Assembly: GCF_000002425.4 (NCBI RefSeq) | Contig: NC_037275.1 | Location: 13,379,831 to 13,443,830, forward strand | Source of the DNA: Physcomitrium patens | Taxonomy: Eukaryota > Streptophyta > Bryopsida > Funariales > Funariaceae | Reading direction: 5' to 3' | DNA length: 64,000 nt | Part shown: one piece after another, positions 35,983-47,267 of the stretch | Numbering within the stretch: the first letter of the stretch is position 1 | How the letters are laid out: every line of letters starts with the position of its first letter | Notes under the pieces: generated by a model | Told to the model about the DNA's origin: nothing | Database searches by the model: none | Seen by the model: the letters and a program-made list of their open reading frames with translations, nothing else | Translations under genes and position numbers: made by a program

Positions 35983-38900
35983 ATGTCGGGGGTGACAGGC
36001 ATGGAGGGTATGTCCGTGGCGCCTCGGCTCAGCCGCGCGGTGCAGAAGTTGGAGCGATGGGCTTTGCACCAACAAAGGTTTCCCTCATTCCCGATTCCCA
36101 CTAAACTGTAGCCTCGTTTTGGCAAAATGTTGTCTTCATTTGCTGCAGCTTGTGTGTTACATGGTCGTGGGTTCAGTGATCGGAAACAATTTTTGATGAA
36201 TTGTTGATATCAATGACAATTTGCGAATGGGATTTTTAGATTTTGGGTTGGTCATAAAGTGTGGTGCAACTTCTAATGTGGAGTTTGAGTTAGAAAGAAT
36301 TCGGGATGGAGATGCTTAGAAGGGCTTCTTGGATGTGGCAGTAAGAGCAACGAGCCTATAGCATGGGACAAGATCAACCCGCGAACCGACCTCAAAAAAC
36401 TGCCCTACGACAACCTTCCTCGCATCCTCGAGGGTAGTATACAATCAACTCTCTCCTGTGTTGAGACCTGTTTAAAGTACGTTGTTCTTGCTTCAAGGCC
36501 GAGAACTTTGTCACCAATGTTGATGCGTTCGGGGTGCGAGGTAGTGCTATTGAGGTGAAGAATTGCACACTGGTTCTGTCCTTGATGAGCCATCTTGCCA
36601 ATCCTACTTCAGGCGTCTCTACGATTGCATTATGTTTGGTTTTTAGAACATCTGTGATAATGAGTCGTCACTCCTTGTATAGACCATGAGAAATGCAAAA
36701 TTTTGCTGGACAAGCTCATCGTGGTCAAGTTGTGCGGTACACTTGGACGCTCTATGGGGACAACGCAGCCCAAGTAACCGACCTATCTATTCACCTATTT
36801 ATATTTCAGTGAATTAACATTACATTGTAAATTGCGATCAATCTTCACAATAAGATCAAAATAACCAATTGTTAAAATCATTTGATGCAGGGCGCTTGTG
36901 GAAATTTGTTGTAAACAAAGTGCTGTGGACCTAGCAGTGCAACAAATAGAGGCAACTCTTCGTCCCTTACCTTGGTTCCTGTGCTAGCAGGACATGAATG
37001 GATTAACTATGGACTGTCAACTGTGTGCTTCCTGGTTCATTTTTGAGGCTCTAGATGTGCAGGTGCTGAATTCCAAGTACAATTCGAAGGTATCATTGGT
37101 CCTGGGAACCTCTGACAACACCAACAGAGCTATTAAACAGGCAGTGAAGAAGTACAGCACCTCGAATGTCGACATTGTGGTTTTCAATCAGGTAACCCGG
37201 AGTTTAGGGTTTGATATGTTTTAAAGGCATTCCATTCTCTTTGATATAATGTAATGAGGATGTGTCTTGTACAGTATGGAGAGGTGTAAGGACTATTCTA
37301 GAAGAACAAATTTCCTTCTTTAGTTAAAACGTTGTGCTTTTAACGCACTACAGAACTTGACTAGGCTTCTGTTCTGTTGCAGACAGAGTATCCGAGGGAA
37401 GTTTGGCCAGTGACGCCAAAAATCGGCGAAGATGGCGGGTGAGAGAAGCCTAGTCCTAGAATTAGAGCATTAGCTTGACGTGCCTAAATAAAAAAAAAAG
37501 AAGCTAAAGGAGCATAGACGGAATCCCTAATTTGGCCATATAATTCTAGTGGCAAGCTCTCTTGAGGATATGGCTAATCCTTAAGCTTTTACCTTGTACT
37601 GTATTGAAGGTATTTGACAAACAACGGAGACTTGTTTGCTGCTTTTTCTTTTAGTGGAAAGCTCGATGAGTTTCTTGCCCAGGTAAGTTGAAAATCACGT
37701 GCATGTTGCTGAATAATCCTGGTTATGATCGTAGACACCGTCAGAAGAATATTATTTTTCCGAGATACCCATTCTGATATGATTTTTTAATAATGATTCT
37801 TTGGGTGTGCAGAGAAAAGAATACCTATTCATCGCAAGTTGTGACAACTTGGGCGCTACCGTGGATCTCAGTATCCTTCATCACCTATCTGATTCTTATG
37901 TTCCAAGTGCTTTCTGCTTTTTGAGCGTTGAATTCAGTTTCCGTTGCTCATGCTTCGAATCTCGGTCCACTCACAGCGACTTTTTTTTCTTTCTTTCACG
38001 TGATTTTCAGATATGCTGAATTATATCTCTGAAAACCAGTGTGACTACTGCATGGAGGTATGTTCCTCCATCTTTCAATAATTAACAAATTAACAACAAA
38101 TTGATGACCTGTATACCAGGTTTTTGGGTGCTATCTTTAAGTACTGTTAAACGTCCATGAATTATGGGTCATGAGGTTTCGGTCTCGAGCATATGATAAT
38201 GCAGGTGACTCCTAAGAACGACACTGATGCCGAAATTGGAGCTCGTGTCTCATCTGAAGGCAACATTGAGGTGAACGTGTCACAATTTCTAAATTAACTC
38301 TTTTAGGGCCTTCAGGAGCATGATGTAAAAACCATCTCATATTTCTGGCTTAACCATGCATACGTAAAGACCTTGGTGGGCGCGATGTCTAATTTTTTCA
38401 ACGCTCGCAGCTCTTGGAGTTCGAGGAAGCCTTTCCAAGTCAAGTAAGTTCTCGAAGGGCCGTGAAGAAGGAAGACGCCTTGTGGTTGAAGAGTTGTTTG
38501 GGAACGTAAATATTTTGCGCTCATCAGTAGTCAGATATGATTTCTCACACAAAACGAACTAATGATGTGCGCATTAGTGTTTGATGAATACATTGACTGT
38601 GAATATGACAGAGTGAAAAAACTCGGTCCGGAGATGTGAAAGTAGTCAACACGAATAGCACGTAAAACTTCCCTCTCAACCTATCCTATGCATTTCATAA
38701 AGTTCACGCAGATATACTCCGTTTTCTCACATTTTGTGTTGTGCTTTTGCAGTTACAATTCTTTTTAAAGACTGCTATAGTTTCTTGCCTTGTATTTTAT
38801 CAATACTATTTTCATGTTGGCAGCTGGGTAAATCTGAAGGCTGTCAAGAGGTTGACAGAAATTGAAGCTCTTGATATTTACTGCTCTTCAAAGGTGGATA

Positions 38901-40381
38901 CTATTTAGAATGTTAAAAAATTGTATTTATATTTATTTTTACTTTAAAAAAATTTGTTATATAATAGGATTCTAGAACATTTGTTGTTATTTTTATTTTT
39001 ATTTTTATTTTTACAACAACGGTTTCATGCAACTTGCAATCTTCAGGGTTGTGAAGAGGGCGAGGATATTAAACTTCAACTGCAAACTGCAGGCGGGGCT
39101 CCACTCTACTCAGTTGATACCCTCTCCCTCGTATATTGATGCACTAATTTTTGGCCTAATGAAGAGTTATTATAGTCACTTCATTGCACTTTTCAGCATC
39201 TTTAGATTTTCATCAACCAGACGACTTATATTGCCAAGATGTGAGCTACTTCAGGTTGATGGGGAGATATTTGAGAATTTACCGATTGAGGGCAATTCGG
39301 ACCTGCTTCTAGTTCAGGTAAACCAGGAGATGCAGTGTCAAAATGTTTGTGACTGAGATTGTGTCTGCAATTAGAAAAGTAATTGGGCCTGAGTAGTACG
39401 AGAGGTGCATGACAACTTGAAGATTTTTGAGCCTCGTGGAAGATGTTGGCAATTTCAGAACTCCATGCGTTTGAGGAATTATGCTTGTATGTGCAGTTCT
39501 TTGATGGGAGCATTGCTGTGGAGGTTTCACGGTCAAGGTTTCTTCCTATTCGAGCAACATCAGACTTACTTCTTTTCCAGGTGAGTTGAAAGAATCGTAC
39601 TCCTGGGACACATGAAGAGTATTCTTTGAAAAAAAAGAAAAAAAGAAAAAAAAAAAAGAAAGCTTGCTCATAGTTGGTGTTAATCACCTTCTTGATTAGA
39701 AGGACCGATTCGGTAAGGGAAACTAACCCTTGTATATGCATTTCTTGTTGTGTAGTCGGATCTGTACACCGTGAAGGAGGGTGTTGTTTGCTCAAACCCA
39801 GTAAGGGGATCTGATACCAATCCCACTATTAAGTTGGACGGGATGAAGCTTCGGAAGGTAATTAAATCCTCTTCACCTGCACGGTAATCTTGACTATACA
39901 AAATGGAAACCAGTTTCATTGATTACCATACTGATAATCAATCATTATTAACCGACACAACTTTGGATTCAAAATTTTTCTCCAGAGTTTGAAGTATGAC
40001 TAAGGTTCGGTATTTGTATTGCAGATGCAGTACTTTACAGAGCGCACGAAGAACAGACTCAGTCTCCTGGGACTGAGCAGTTTACGGGTGATCGGCGATG
40101 TCTGGTTTGGAAAAGACGTCGTTCTACAGGTGATCCTGTGTGACTATTCTCTTTTTTCTTTCTTTTGTCGTTTGTGGTAATTGGGTCTTGCAAAAACATC
40201 CAAGTCCAGTTCATTGTGAGTTCTAATGAACTTGCTGTGAATCGGGAGTTGATTTTCCAGTTCTTGCTTTCAGGGGAATGTTGTTATCTGGGCCAAGAAA
40301 GACGAGAGGATTGAGATTCCAGATGGCAAGACAATCAAAGATCAGGTGGACATTTTTGTCAGTAATTTTAAAGATTTTTGA
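35983..40381 (+). CDS. Divergent UDP-glucose pyrophosphorylase-like protein, 18 exons
   Basis: Exons: 35983-36077, 36342-36433, 36683-36773, 36891-36951, 37063-37191, 37383-37438, 37610-37682, 37813-37870, 38011-38057, 38205-38270, 38411-38443, 38612-38661, 38824-38893, 39047-39112, 39497-39580, 39756-39857, 40025-40129, 40274-40381. All phases agree; the product is 461 residues, close to the usual 470. Family blocks in order: LLDKLIVVKL, DLAVQQIE, NVDIVVFNQ, GKLDEFLAQ, KEYLFIASCDNLGA, YCMEVTPK, WVNLKAVKRL, SRSRFLPIRATSDLLLFQ, SDLYTV, GDVWFGKDVVLQGNVVI (left-handed helix end) and IEIPDGKTIKDQ. UGPase makes UDP-glucose from UTP and glucose-1-phosphate. Here the nucleotide-binding loop LNGGLGTxMG reads LCGTLGRSMG, the MNSFNTHDDT block reads GTSDNTNRAI, and GHGD reads NNGD, so catalysis is doubtful. 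The intron after 36951 has a GC donor. Confidence 0.82.
39238..39318 (+). other. Possible alternative or decayed duplicate exon of the UGPase-like gene
   Basis: Upstream of the canonical exon 39497-39580 lies a sequence ending NLPIEGNSDLLLVQ, then GTAAAC (donor). The canonical exon ends FLPIRATSDLLLFQ, then GTGAGT. A usable acceptor in the right phase is CTTCAG/GTTGAT at about 39255, giving a 21-codon cassette instead of 28. It may be spliced instead of the later exon, or be a relic. Confidence 0.45.
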
Positions 40382-40600
40382 CGTTAAAAGTATCGGGTGA
40401 AATTAATTCTATCCTTAAATGTTTCTCAAGAGCAACAATTATCCAAGCCTTGATTGATTGGTTTCTGGTTTGTTTTCTGTGCCAAGCAGCTTGTTACAGC
40501 CGATCTAGGATGCACAGATCTGTAAGCTCACTTACAACCTCTTCGTGTAATCAACTTTCATTATGAACCATCACATTCGAGTTAAATACTTTGCGGGTGT

Positions 40601-40903
40601 ATGAAATTGACTGTTACTAAGATTCTGTTGAATTTTGAGTCTAGAAATACAATCGACATAAAAGCAGAAGAAACGCAGTGGTACCATGAGCAGGAGAGCG
40701 ACCCGGACATATTCGAGGAGGAAGACTTCCCCCCCTGCCCACCGGATTGGTCTGGTCTGGACATGGAAACCTACTCCAAACGAAAGAGCGAGGTAGTAGG
40801 AAAACCAATTTGGGTTCAAGATGTGGATGACGAGGATCTTGAGGAGCTCGGCTATGCTTCATGGAAATCGTATGTTGTTGACTCGTGCATTTCAAATTGG
40901 TGA
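40601..40903 (+). CDS. Small acidic ORF or alternative last exon of the UGPase-like gene
   Basis: A 100-codon ATG frame. From residue 27 it looks protein-like and acidic: WYHEQESDPDIFEEEDFPPC, then PPDWSGLDMETY, then VQDVDDEDLEELGYASWKS. An acceptor at 40678 (AACGCAG/TGG) is in phase with a donor at 40346 (ATCAG/GTGGAC) in the last UGPase exon. Splicing there would replace the short tail VDIFVSNFKDF by about 74 acidic residues. No family recognised. Confidence 0.35.
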   Translation: MKLTVTKILLNFESRNTIDIKAEETQWYHEQESDPDIFEEEDFPPCPPDWSGLDMETYSKRKSEVVGKPIWVQDVDDEDLEELGYASWKSYVVDSCISNW

Positions 40904-40999
40904 TCATTATTCTCTTCATGAATGCTACTGGTAAGATAACTCACATGTAGAGTTGAAGACCTGTGTAAGGGCTGTGAGGAGCAACGTTCGTACACCAAA

Positions 41000-42142
41000 A
41001 ACTTATACCCAGAGAACATTCACATAAGCATTAAAACCATTCTACGGCTAGATCGAATGAGCCGGCCATGCAATCGAAAATAGAAACTTTCTGCTCCAAA
41101 TTCTGTTTCTCCAGCAAGCCCAAGCCGGTGTAAAAATGCTCAACACGACTGTGTTTACATGATTGGAAATATAGCGGCAGAGCGGCCCAAAATCTTCCTA
41201 GACAGAAGTTCCATGCCCTAAATGCTCTATATCACTCAATTGCTATACCAACCTCACGTGAATGGGCTTTCAGTCCCCGGCTGATTTGTGACAGAGTGCA
41301 GAAAGTACCAAGATTCTGCAGTTTTTGTCATCAATTAATCACTTTTAACAAAGGGATTGAAAAAACCGAATTAGCGGAGACGCTGTTCGCTAAAACAAAA
41401 GCGACAAAATTGTCTTCCAAAAATTGATAATATCCACAACCAGACAAAAATAAGCTCTACAGCAGGTGGTCATATCAGCTTGAATCACCGGCATTCTAGA
41501 ATGGCCAAAATATCCTGGATGTAATACAGTGGTGTTAGCTTGTAACAACTCCAGGTTACCCTAAGGACCCCTCTGCATTCCTCTAAAACTCACAGCTCTA
41601 TCTACATGGAACAGTCCATAACTATATTAGCATTCCTTAACGCTGCAGATCTTGAGGGAAAAAGTTGGATGAACATACGCAAACAGTCCCAATTTCTGAG
41701 CTCTGCGCACTCGCTGCTGGAATTGGTGAAACTTGCCCAATATGTTGAATCCCGAGTTCGGTAAAGAATTTTACGGAGGAGTAGAAGGTAGTCGATCTCG
41801 AGGACACGATTTCCTTCTTTCTGTTACTCAGCAAGTTGATGGAGCCTTCATTCAACCATAGCCGCCATTGTTTAGACGCTGCCTTCTTCCATTTACACGT
41901 CTGCTTTCCCTGTCAACCCATCTGCATTCTCTGCCTTACGGACTCTAGCCCTTCGAGTTTCTGACTATGCGAGGGTAGTAGCATCGACGATGCACCCAGT
42001 TCAACGCTCTTCGACCTATCCATCTCAAAGAAAGGTCAAACCACTGCACTCTCACTTTCTCTCTGCAGCATCAGGCCACTACTCAGGAGAAACGTCCAAA
42101 CAAATGCCTCGAAATATGCGCGACACCGCTGCATTGTTGTGA
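41000..42142 (-). other. 3' region between the convergent UGPase-like and USP-fusion genes
   Basis: About 1.1 kb with gene-like base composition and no credible frame. It probably holds the 3' untranslated regions of the two convergent genes. A plus-strand piece at 40952-41084 (VEDLCKGCEEQRSYTKNL in one frame, after a TGTAG acceptor) could be a further exon of the acidic ORF, but support is weak. Confidence 0.35.
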
Positions 42143-44023
42143 TCAGCTTCGCAGACACATTGCGATAGCATCGCCGGTTTTCAGATCCACCACTGACACA
42201 TCGGACTTTGTGCTGAAGTTTATGAAGCACACAGATTGCTTATGGAGCACCAGGATGCTGTGAACTCGGTCCCGGTCCTCACCAGACGTTTCCAATCGCA
42301 TCACACCCTTGATCGGTTGCGTCGTGGTGTATCCCACGGGAACACTCCTAGCGCGTCCACTTGTGTCCATCACCATCACACTATGCCCGGACCTTAATTC
42401 AGAGAGCTTCGACGCCGCGCCGCCCTGCACCGCGACGTAGGCGGTCGGCGGACCCGCCGTCATGGAGTAAGGAACTAGCAGTCCCGAGTCGTCACGCGTC
42501 GTGCACTGGCTGTTGATTAGAAAGAGGTTCGATGGGGAGGCGCCCACGAGAAGGGACTCCCCCGGAAACAGCACGTCGCAGAGATGAACGTTCACCATGT
42601 CTCGCAGTCCATCCACAGATTGCAGTCCCCTGATCGTTTCCTTGACAAAATTTTGTACCTTAGAAACATTTGCAGCTGTTTTGGGGAGCGGGGGAAGTCG
42701 CTTGTCGGGTGGAGGGCCCGAGTCTAGATTGGAGAGCGGAGGAAAGATGTCTGCTCCAGCCCCGTTGAGTACAGATTGCGCAAAGGGGGGGAACGTTGAG
42801 ATTGAGTCGCATCGCGGCTCGTCACCGCACAAACTAAACAAGTCGTCGCTCTCGTAGCCAGTTTGATCAGCCGGGAGGTGGTGCCCTTCGGAATCCACAT
42901 TCACTGAGTGTCGAGCCAGGAAGTGGTCGATGGTAAAAAGTTCGTCCTCGTCGTTGAGGTGAGGCCTATTGGAGTTTTCGGTTTCTGTGAAGGAAGAGGT
43001 GCCTTTGTCCAATACGTTTGCAACAAGACCAGATGGGCTTAGATGGGAAGAGATTCCGGGGTTTGGCTTGTCTCGATGCTCTGCACTGTTCTCTTGTTGG
43101 CGAAAGTCATGAGGCCAGGAGGTGAGGACTGAAGTCGGCGAAGGGGGCGACACCTTCGACCTGATACCATCGACGCCTCCGCTGCGGCGCATGCGCGTCA
43201 CGTCGCAGCTCAAGTGCTCGTAGTAAAACTTACGGCGACGGTTGTTTAAGCTCTTGTCGAGCACGACATGTGCCGCCCCACACGCAACAGCTTCTTCCAC
43301 TATTGCAACCTCCCGCCGCGCAGTAGCCTTTATGGTTACAGACACCTTAATCTCCCTCTCCTCGCACAATTCTTTTAACCCTGGGAGCAAAGACCACGCC
43401 AATTTTTTCCGTGCAATCTCCTCTATGAAAAATCTCTTGTTGGCGCCCCACGTCTGGTCGTTCACCTGAACCTTGTAACCCAACGGCCCCCGAAGAAAGT
43501 CCATCGTTCCGACCAAAACGAGCGTTTCCCCTTTCTTCACTACATTTTTGAACACCCACACCATCGCAAGCACCAGCGCGTCTCGGGCATTTGCGTCGAA
43601 TCCTATTACAATTGTCCGCTCGCTGGCTTCAGGATGTCTCTCTGGTAGGTGATAAATATCCGAAGAGGAGGAAGAGTTCGCGCTGGCTCTGGAAGGTCGA
43701 GAAGAGGTTTGAGAGCCGCAAGCTGAAGAAAATGAATCCGTGGAACTCTGAACAGAGATTCCCTCAAACGAACCCTTCCACTCCTTGTTACCTGGACGCT
43801 GCGATTCCGAACTCCCCGCACATGCCCCCGTAACCTGATCATTTCTATGAATATGGTCCTCGACAGTCTCTAAATTGACCCGACAGGTCATGGACTTGTC
43901 CGTCAACCTCTTTGACGACGTTGCAACTAGAGCAGAATCCACACCGCCTAGTTGCAAGGATTGAGCGCCTTGGGCAGGACCATCAAAGCTACGACGAGCG
44001 CTGAGACCCTTTAACCTCCTCAT
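42143..44023 (-). CDS. UspA-like domain fused to a DHQS-II-like C-terminal domain
   Basis: A single open frame of 626 residues from the first ATG at 44023 (MRRLKGLSARRSF). Residues 1-135 are Ser-rich and low in complexity. Residues about 137-285 form a UspA/adenine-nucleotide alpha-hydrolase-like domain: TIVIGFDANARDALVLAMVW, then EIKVSVTIKA, then the closing CGAAHVVLDKSLNNRRRKF, as in plant USP domains that precede receptor-like cytoplasmic kinases. Residues about 290-455 look disordered. Residues about 470-626 match the C-terminal half of type II 3-dehydroquinate synthase: VLFPGESLLVGASPSNLFLI, AGPPTAYVAVQGG, KLSELRSGHSVMVMDTSGRA and a final DLKTGDAIAMCL. A kinase domain is absent. Function is unknown; a regulatory, ligand-binding protein is more likely than an enzyme because the N-terminal DHQS-II half is missing. 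Confidence 0.85.
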   Translation of the reverse strand: MRRLKGLSARRSFDGPAQGAQSLQLGGVDSALVATSSKRLTDKSMTCRVNLETVEDHIHRNDQVTGACAGSSESQRPGNKEWKGSFEGISVQSSTDSFSSACGSQTSSRPSRASANSSSSSDIYHLPERHPEASERTIVIGFDANARDALVLAMVWVFKNVVKKGETLVLVGTMDFLRGPLGYKVQVNDQTWGANKRFFIEEIARKKLAWSLLPGLKELCEEREIKVSVTIKATARREVAIVEEAVACGAAHVVLDKSLNNRRRKFYYEHLSCDVTRMRRSGGVDGIRSKVSPPSPTSVLTSWPHDFRQQENSAEHRDKPNPGISSHLSPSGLVANVLDKGTSSFTETENSNRPHLNDEDELFTIDHFLARHSVNVDSEGHHLPADQTGYESDDLFSLCGDEPRCDSISTFPPFAQSVLNGAGADIFPPLSNLDSGPPPDKRLPPLPKTAANVSKVQNFVKETIRGLQSVDGLRDMVNVHLCDVLFPGESLLVGASPSNLFLINSQCTTRDDSGLLVPYSMTAGPPTAYVAVQGGAASKLSELRSGHSVMVMDTSGRARSVPVGYTTTQPIKGVMRLETSGEDRDRVHSILVLHKQSVCFINFSTKSDVSVVDLKTGDAIAMCLRS

Positions 44024-44800
44024 CCTGCAGTCAAATTCCCACAACCTGCTAACTACAACACCAACGCCCTCGCACAGACCTCCGAACCATTCAATCCCTC
44101 ACGAACCACTCTGCCAGTGATCTCCACAGCACCAATCCTGTCCATTCTTCGTCTCTCAACCCAGCGCCCTCACTAACACTATTCTCGATCGCTTCGCAAC
44201 TTCATGCCGCCTCCTCAAGCCAGCTTCACGCATCCTCACAAGCAGTTCCTCTCGTGCGAATCACACACATGCCGACCGATTGCTAATTATGTGCCTAGCC
44301 TGCCTGGACGCACCCACAGAATCGGTAACCGGTATAACGACACCCACCAACCGGCAGCTTTCTAGGGTGGGGAGGGGAGTTCGAGTCGATCACGCCGCTC
44401 TCGCTCTCTCTCACTTCATTCATTCAACCATTCACTCATTCACTCATTCATGCAGTCATTCAGTCAGTCAGTCATCGAACTCCGATCGTCGAGGGGACAT
44501 GTTGTCGCTGGAGCTACCACCACACCACGTCATGAATTGCGCGTCGCATTTTCCAAGGCCTTCCGGTGCTTTCCTCTCTGGGGAATCTTAGGTGTGACTG
44601 CATGGATGGTGAGCTTCCGCAATAGCATCAGGCTGTGGCGGGGGCCCACCCGCCACATCGCAACACTCCCCTGCTATCGAGTTCTGTGTTTGTGTGAATT
44701 AGAGCTTCTTACAAGTAGTGCCATTGCCAGTCTCTCTCATGCTCGTCCCGACGACCTCGGTAAAACATACGCTCGTCCACGCACAGGCTACTATGTGCTA
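44024..44800 (-). promoter_or_regulatory. Promoter and 5' leader of the USP-fusion gene
   Basis: A pyrimidine-rich, mixed-composition region upstream of the start codon. It contains a CATTCATTCA/CAGTCAGTCA microsatellite at about 44417-44475. Frames here lack family signals. Confidence 0.4.
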
Positions 44801-45180
44801 GTATTCTAACAGTTCCACTTGTTAAGAATAAGATGGGACGGTAGAATCTATTAAACTTGGATTATTTTTATTTAGTGTGTGTTTGTACATATACACATAT
44901 ATGTTACTTTTTGATATTTTTTCATGATTGACCCTTAAGCCTTTGCATCTTCAGTTGAATTAAGTTTAAATCTTCAAAGCTGGTACCAATACCACAATTT
45001 GATATTTCAAAATCGTAAAAGTTTAAAGAATAACACACAAGCAAATACTTAGTATGGGTCAATATATCAAAATTTGAGTTTAGGAAATAGATTTGCAAGA
45101 ATTTTTCATCTAAATTGATGAAGGAAGCATGGAGAGAGTGGAAACCACATAGTTGAGCACAATGTCTTGATCTTTAATTA

Positions 45181-45182
<2 letters not shown>

Positions 45183-45216
<34 letters not shown>

Positions 45217-45224
45217 GTGTGTGT
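45183..45224. repeat. Compound (TA)n(TG)n microsatellite
   Basis: Alternating AT followed by a short GTGTGT tail, the same arrangement as the tracts at 22755, 29592, 30074 and 56625. Confidence 0.9.
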
Positions 45225-47260
45225 TTCTAGTAGAACATGTGAAGTCCCAAGGGAGTACTAATTCCTTATCACAACTCTATGATTGTTGAGGGATTATTAG
45301 AGCACAATAATTTGCTATGGTTGGAGAAGCTTTGCAATATTCTAGGAGATTGTGAAGCAATTATTTGTAGATAGATTAGATACATGAATTGTAGATTTAG
45401 ATTTTTTGGTACAACTAATTATTTTACAAATAAAGTAATTAGTAAAGTTAGAGTATTTTAAGAATTTTAATTCCCACATCAATAGAATTCAGTGTAGTTA
45501 AATACTAGTACATTGAGAGAAATGGAAAAACTTTGAGATAATGGTTGTTAGAAGAAAGGTCCTAATAATGTCTAAAAAGAATCAGCATATATATTATAAA
45601 ATAGGACTTAATTGGCAATAGCAACAAGTGCAAGAAGACAACATTGAAGGATATAAGAGAAGAAACCAATGACAACAACAATGACCTCTCAAGTAAGTAT
45701 TCCTTTTTTAAACATCCTATCTAAAATATAAGAATGTTGTGAAAGTTTTGTTAGTCTCAATTCAAAAGAAAGAAGATCCAAAGGAGGTTTTGAGGTCCAA
45801 CCTTTTTACTTCCAAAATGAGGGAGTCTTTTCACTGATCCTACTTGAACAAGAAAATGATACAATACTACCACCAATACCAATATACATCAAGGACTTGA
45901 CAAAAGTTATACACAATATTATAAATACTAAAGGGGACAAAAAGACCATATTGGATTACTATCACAATTTCATCTAGTATATTATTATCAAAGCTATAAA
46001 ACAAACCTAGGGCTCAAGACACATACCAATTGACCAAAATAACTATACAAGCCAAGACACAATATTGAAAAGGAAATTTAAAGAGCTTGTTCACTACACA
46101 TTAAAGAAACTTAGAGAATATATTTAGTCAAAGTGGAACATTACAAAAAAATTTATACAATCAAATCTTTGATTAGGCCTAATGTATTAGTATTTTTTAG
46201 ATAAAGAATTAAAACAACTATTAGCACAAATGAAACTAGATGAAACGTTGTCTTATATGCATATAGAATAAATTTGGTAACCATAAGAATTATAAAAACC
46301 TCCACATCACTAGATATACCACTGCCACAACTATGACTTAAACATACCACAATTAAAACCTCTCTTAATAATAATACTTTTAAATATATGCAGGCCAGAT
46401 AGTACACAAAGAAAAATATATTCTCATAGGATATATGCAAAAATATCTAGGAGCCTACTTCCTTTATAAATAGGTCTCTCACAACCTATATCTCTCATAT
46501 TCTTCAACCACTATGATAAAAGGTTGCTATTTTGAGATCCAATTTATTAATGAATAAGATAAAATTCAAAGTCTTAATAGACAATACAAGTTTAATAACC
46601 AAGATATTATATTTACAATACGACAAGCAAATTTTGACTCAAAAACCATCTATGATTTAAATCTAGCTAATTTTTTAATGTGGATACAACTACAAGGCTT
46701 TTGATGCATGTGTAGAATTCCTTAGCTCTTCACATAAGCGTTCAACATCATTAATAAGGTAATCATGATATATTCTTTAAATTCTTATTGTAGTAAGGTA
46801 GTAGGATCTCAAGTCAGGATACTTATACTTTATGTGTCCAACTTCTCTCAGTTCTTGATACTACCTAATTTCATTGAAAGAAATAAAGAATATAAAATCA
46901 AATATAATAGACTACCTATATAATATAATTTCTATCATAATATAATATATCATATAAAAAATTAGATAATTAATTGGCCAAAGGTGAAGAAGCATCCCTA
47001 CAACAAATTGACTCACTTGACTAATTCAAAAATGGCCAAACTTCTTACTTTCAATCCAGCCAATAATAAGAAAGACTATCCTAAAATCCATGGATATGAA
47101 CTATATAAATTCTCCCACCTTACACCATCAAGCTCACACTTTATCTAGGTAGAAAAAACTCCAATACCATCTTCTACCATAATCAAATCTATTATAATTG
47201 AAGGACTAGTGAGTTATGATTTTCTATTAATCCATCCTTGATTTTGAAAAGCACTAGGAT
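45200..47260 (+). pseudogene. Degenerate coding-like stretch, not identified
   Basis: Plus-strand frames broken by single stops keep protein-like composition, for example around 45860-46140, 46560-46695 and 47055-47235 (DYPKIHGYELYKFSH and IPSSTIIKSIIIEG blocks). The last piece abuts the truncated left LTR of G3. The content suggests an old mobile or viral-type sequence, but no polymerase or integrase signature is visible and I do not assign a family. Confidence 0.3.
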
Positions 47261-47267
47261 TATTACC

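Noticed and set aside
39226..39795. 189-codon minus-strand frame
   Set aside because: Antisense across three UGPase exons and their introns; includes a poly-Phe run from a T-rich intron tract.
44024..44044. Upstream extension of the USP-fusion frame to 44044
   Set aside because: It begins with TTG; the first ATG is at 44023. A non-ATG start is not expected in a plant gene.
45860..47240. Endogenous pararetrovirus
   Set aside because: Considered for the unidentified relic, but no RT, RNase H, protease or movement-protein motif could be recognised, so it is left unassigned.
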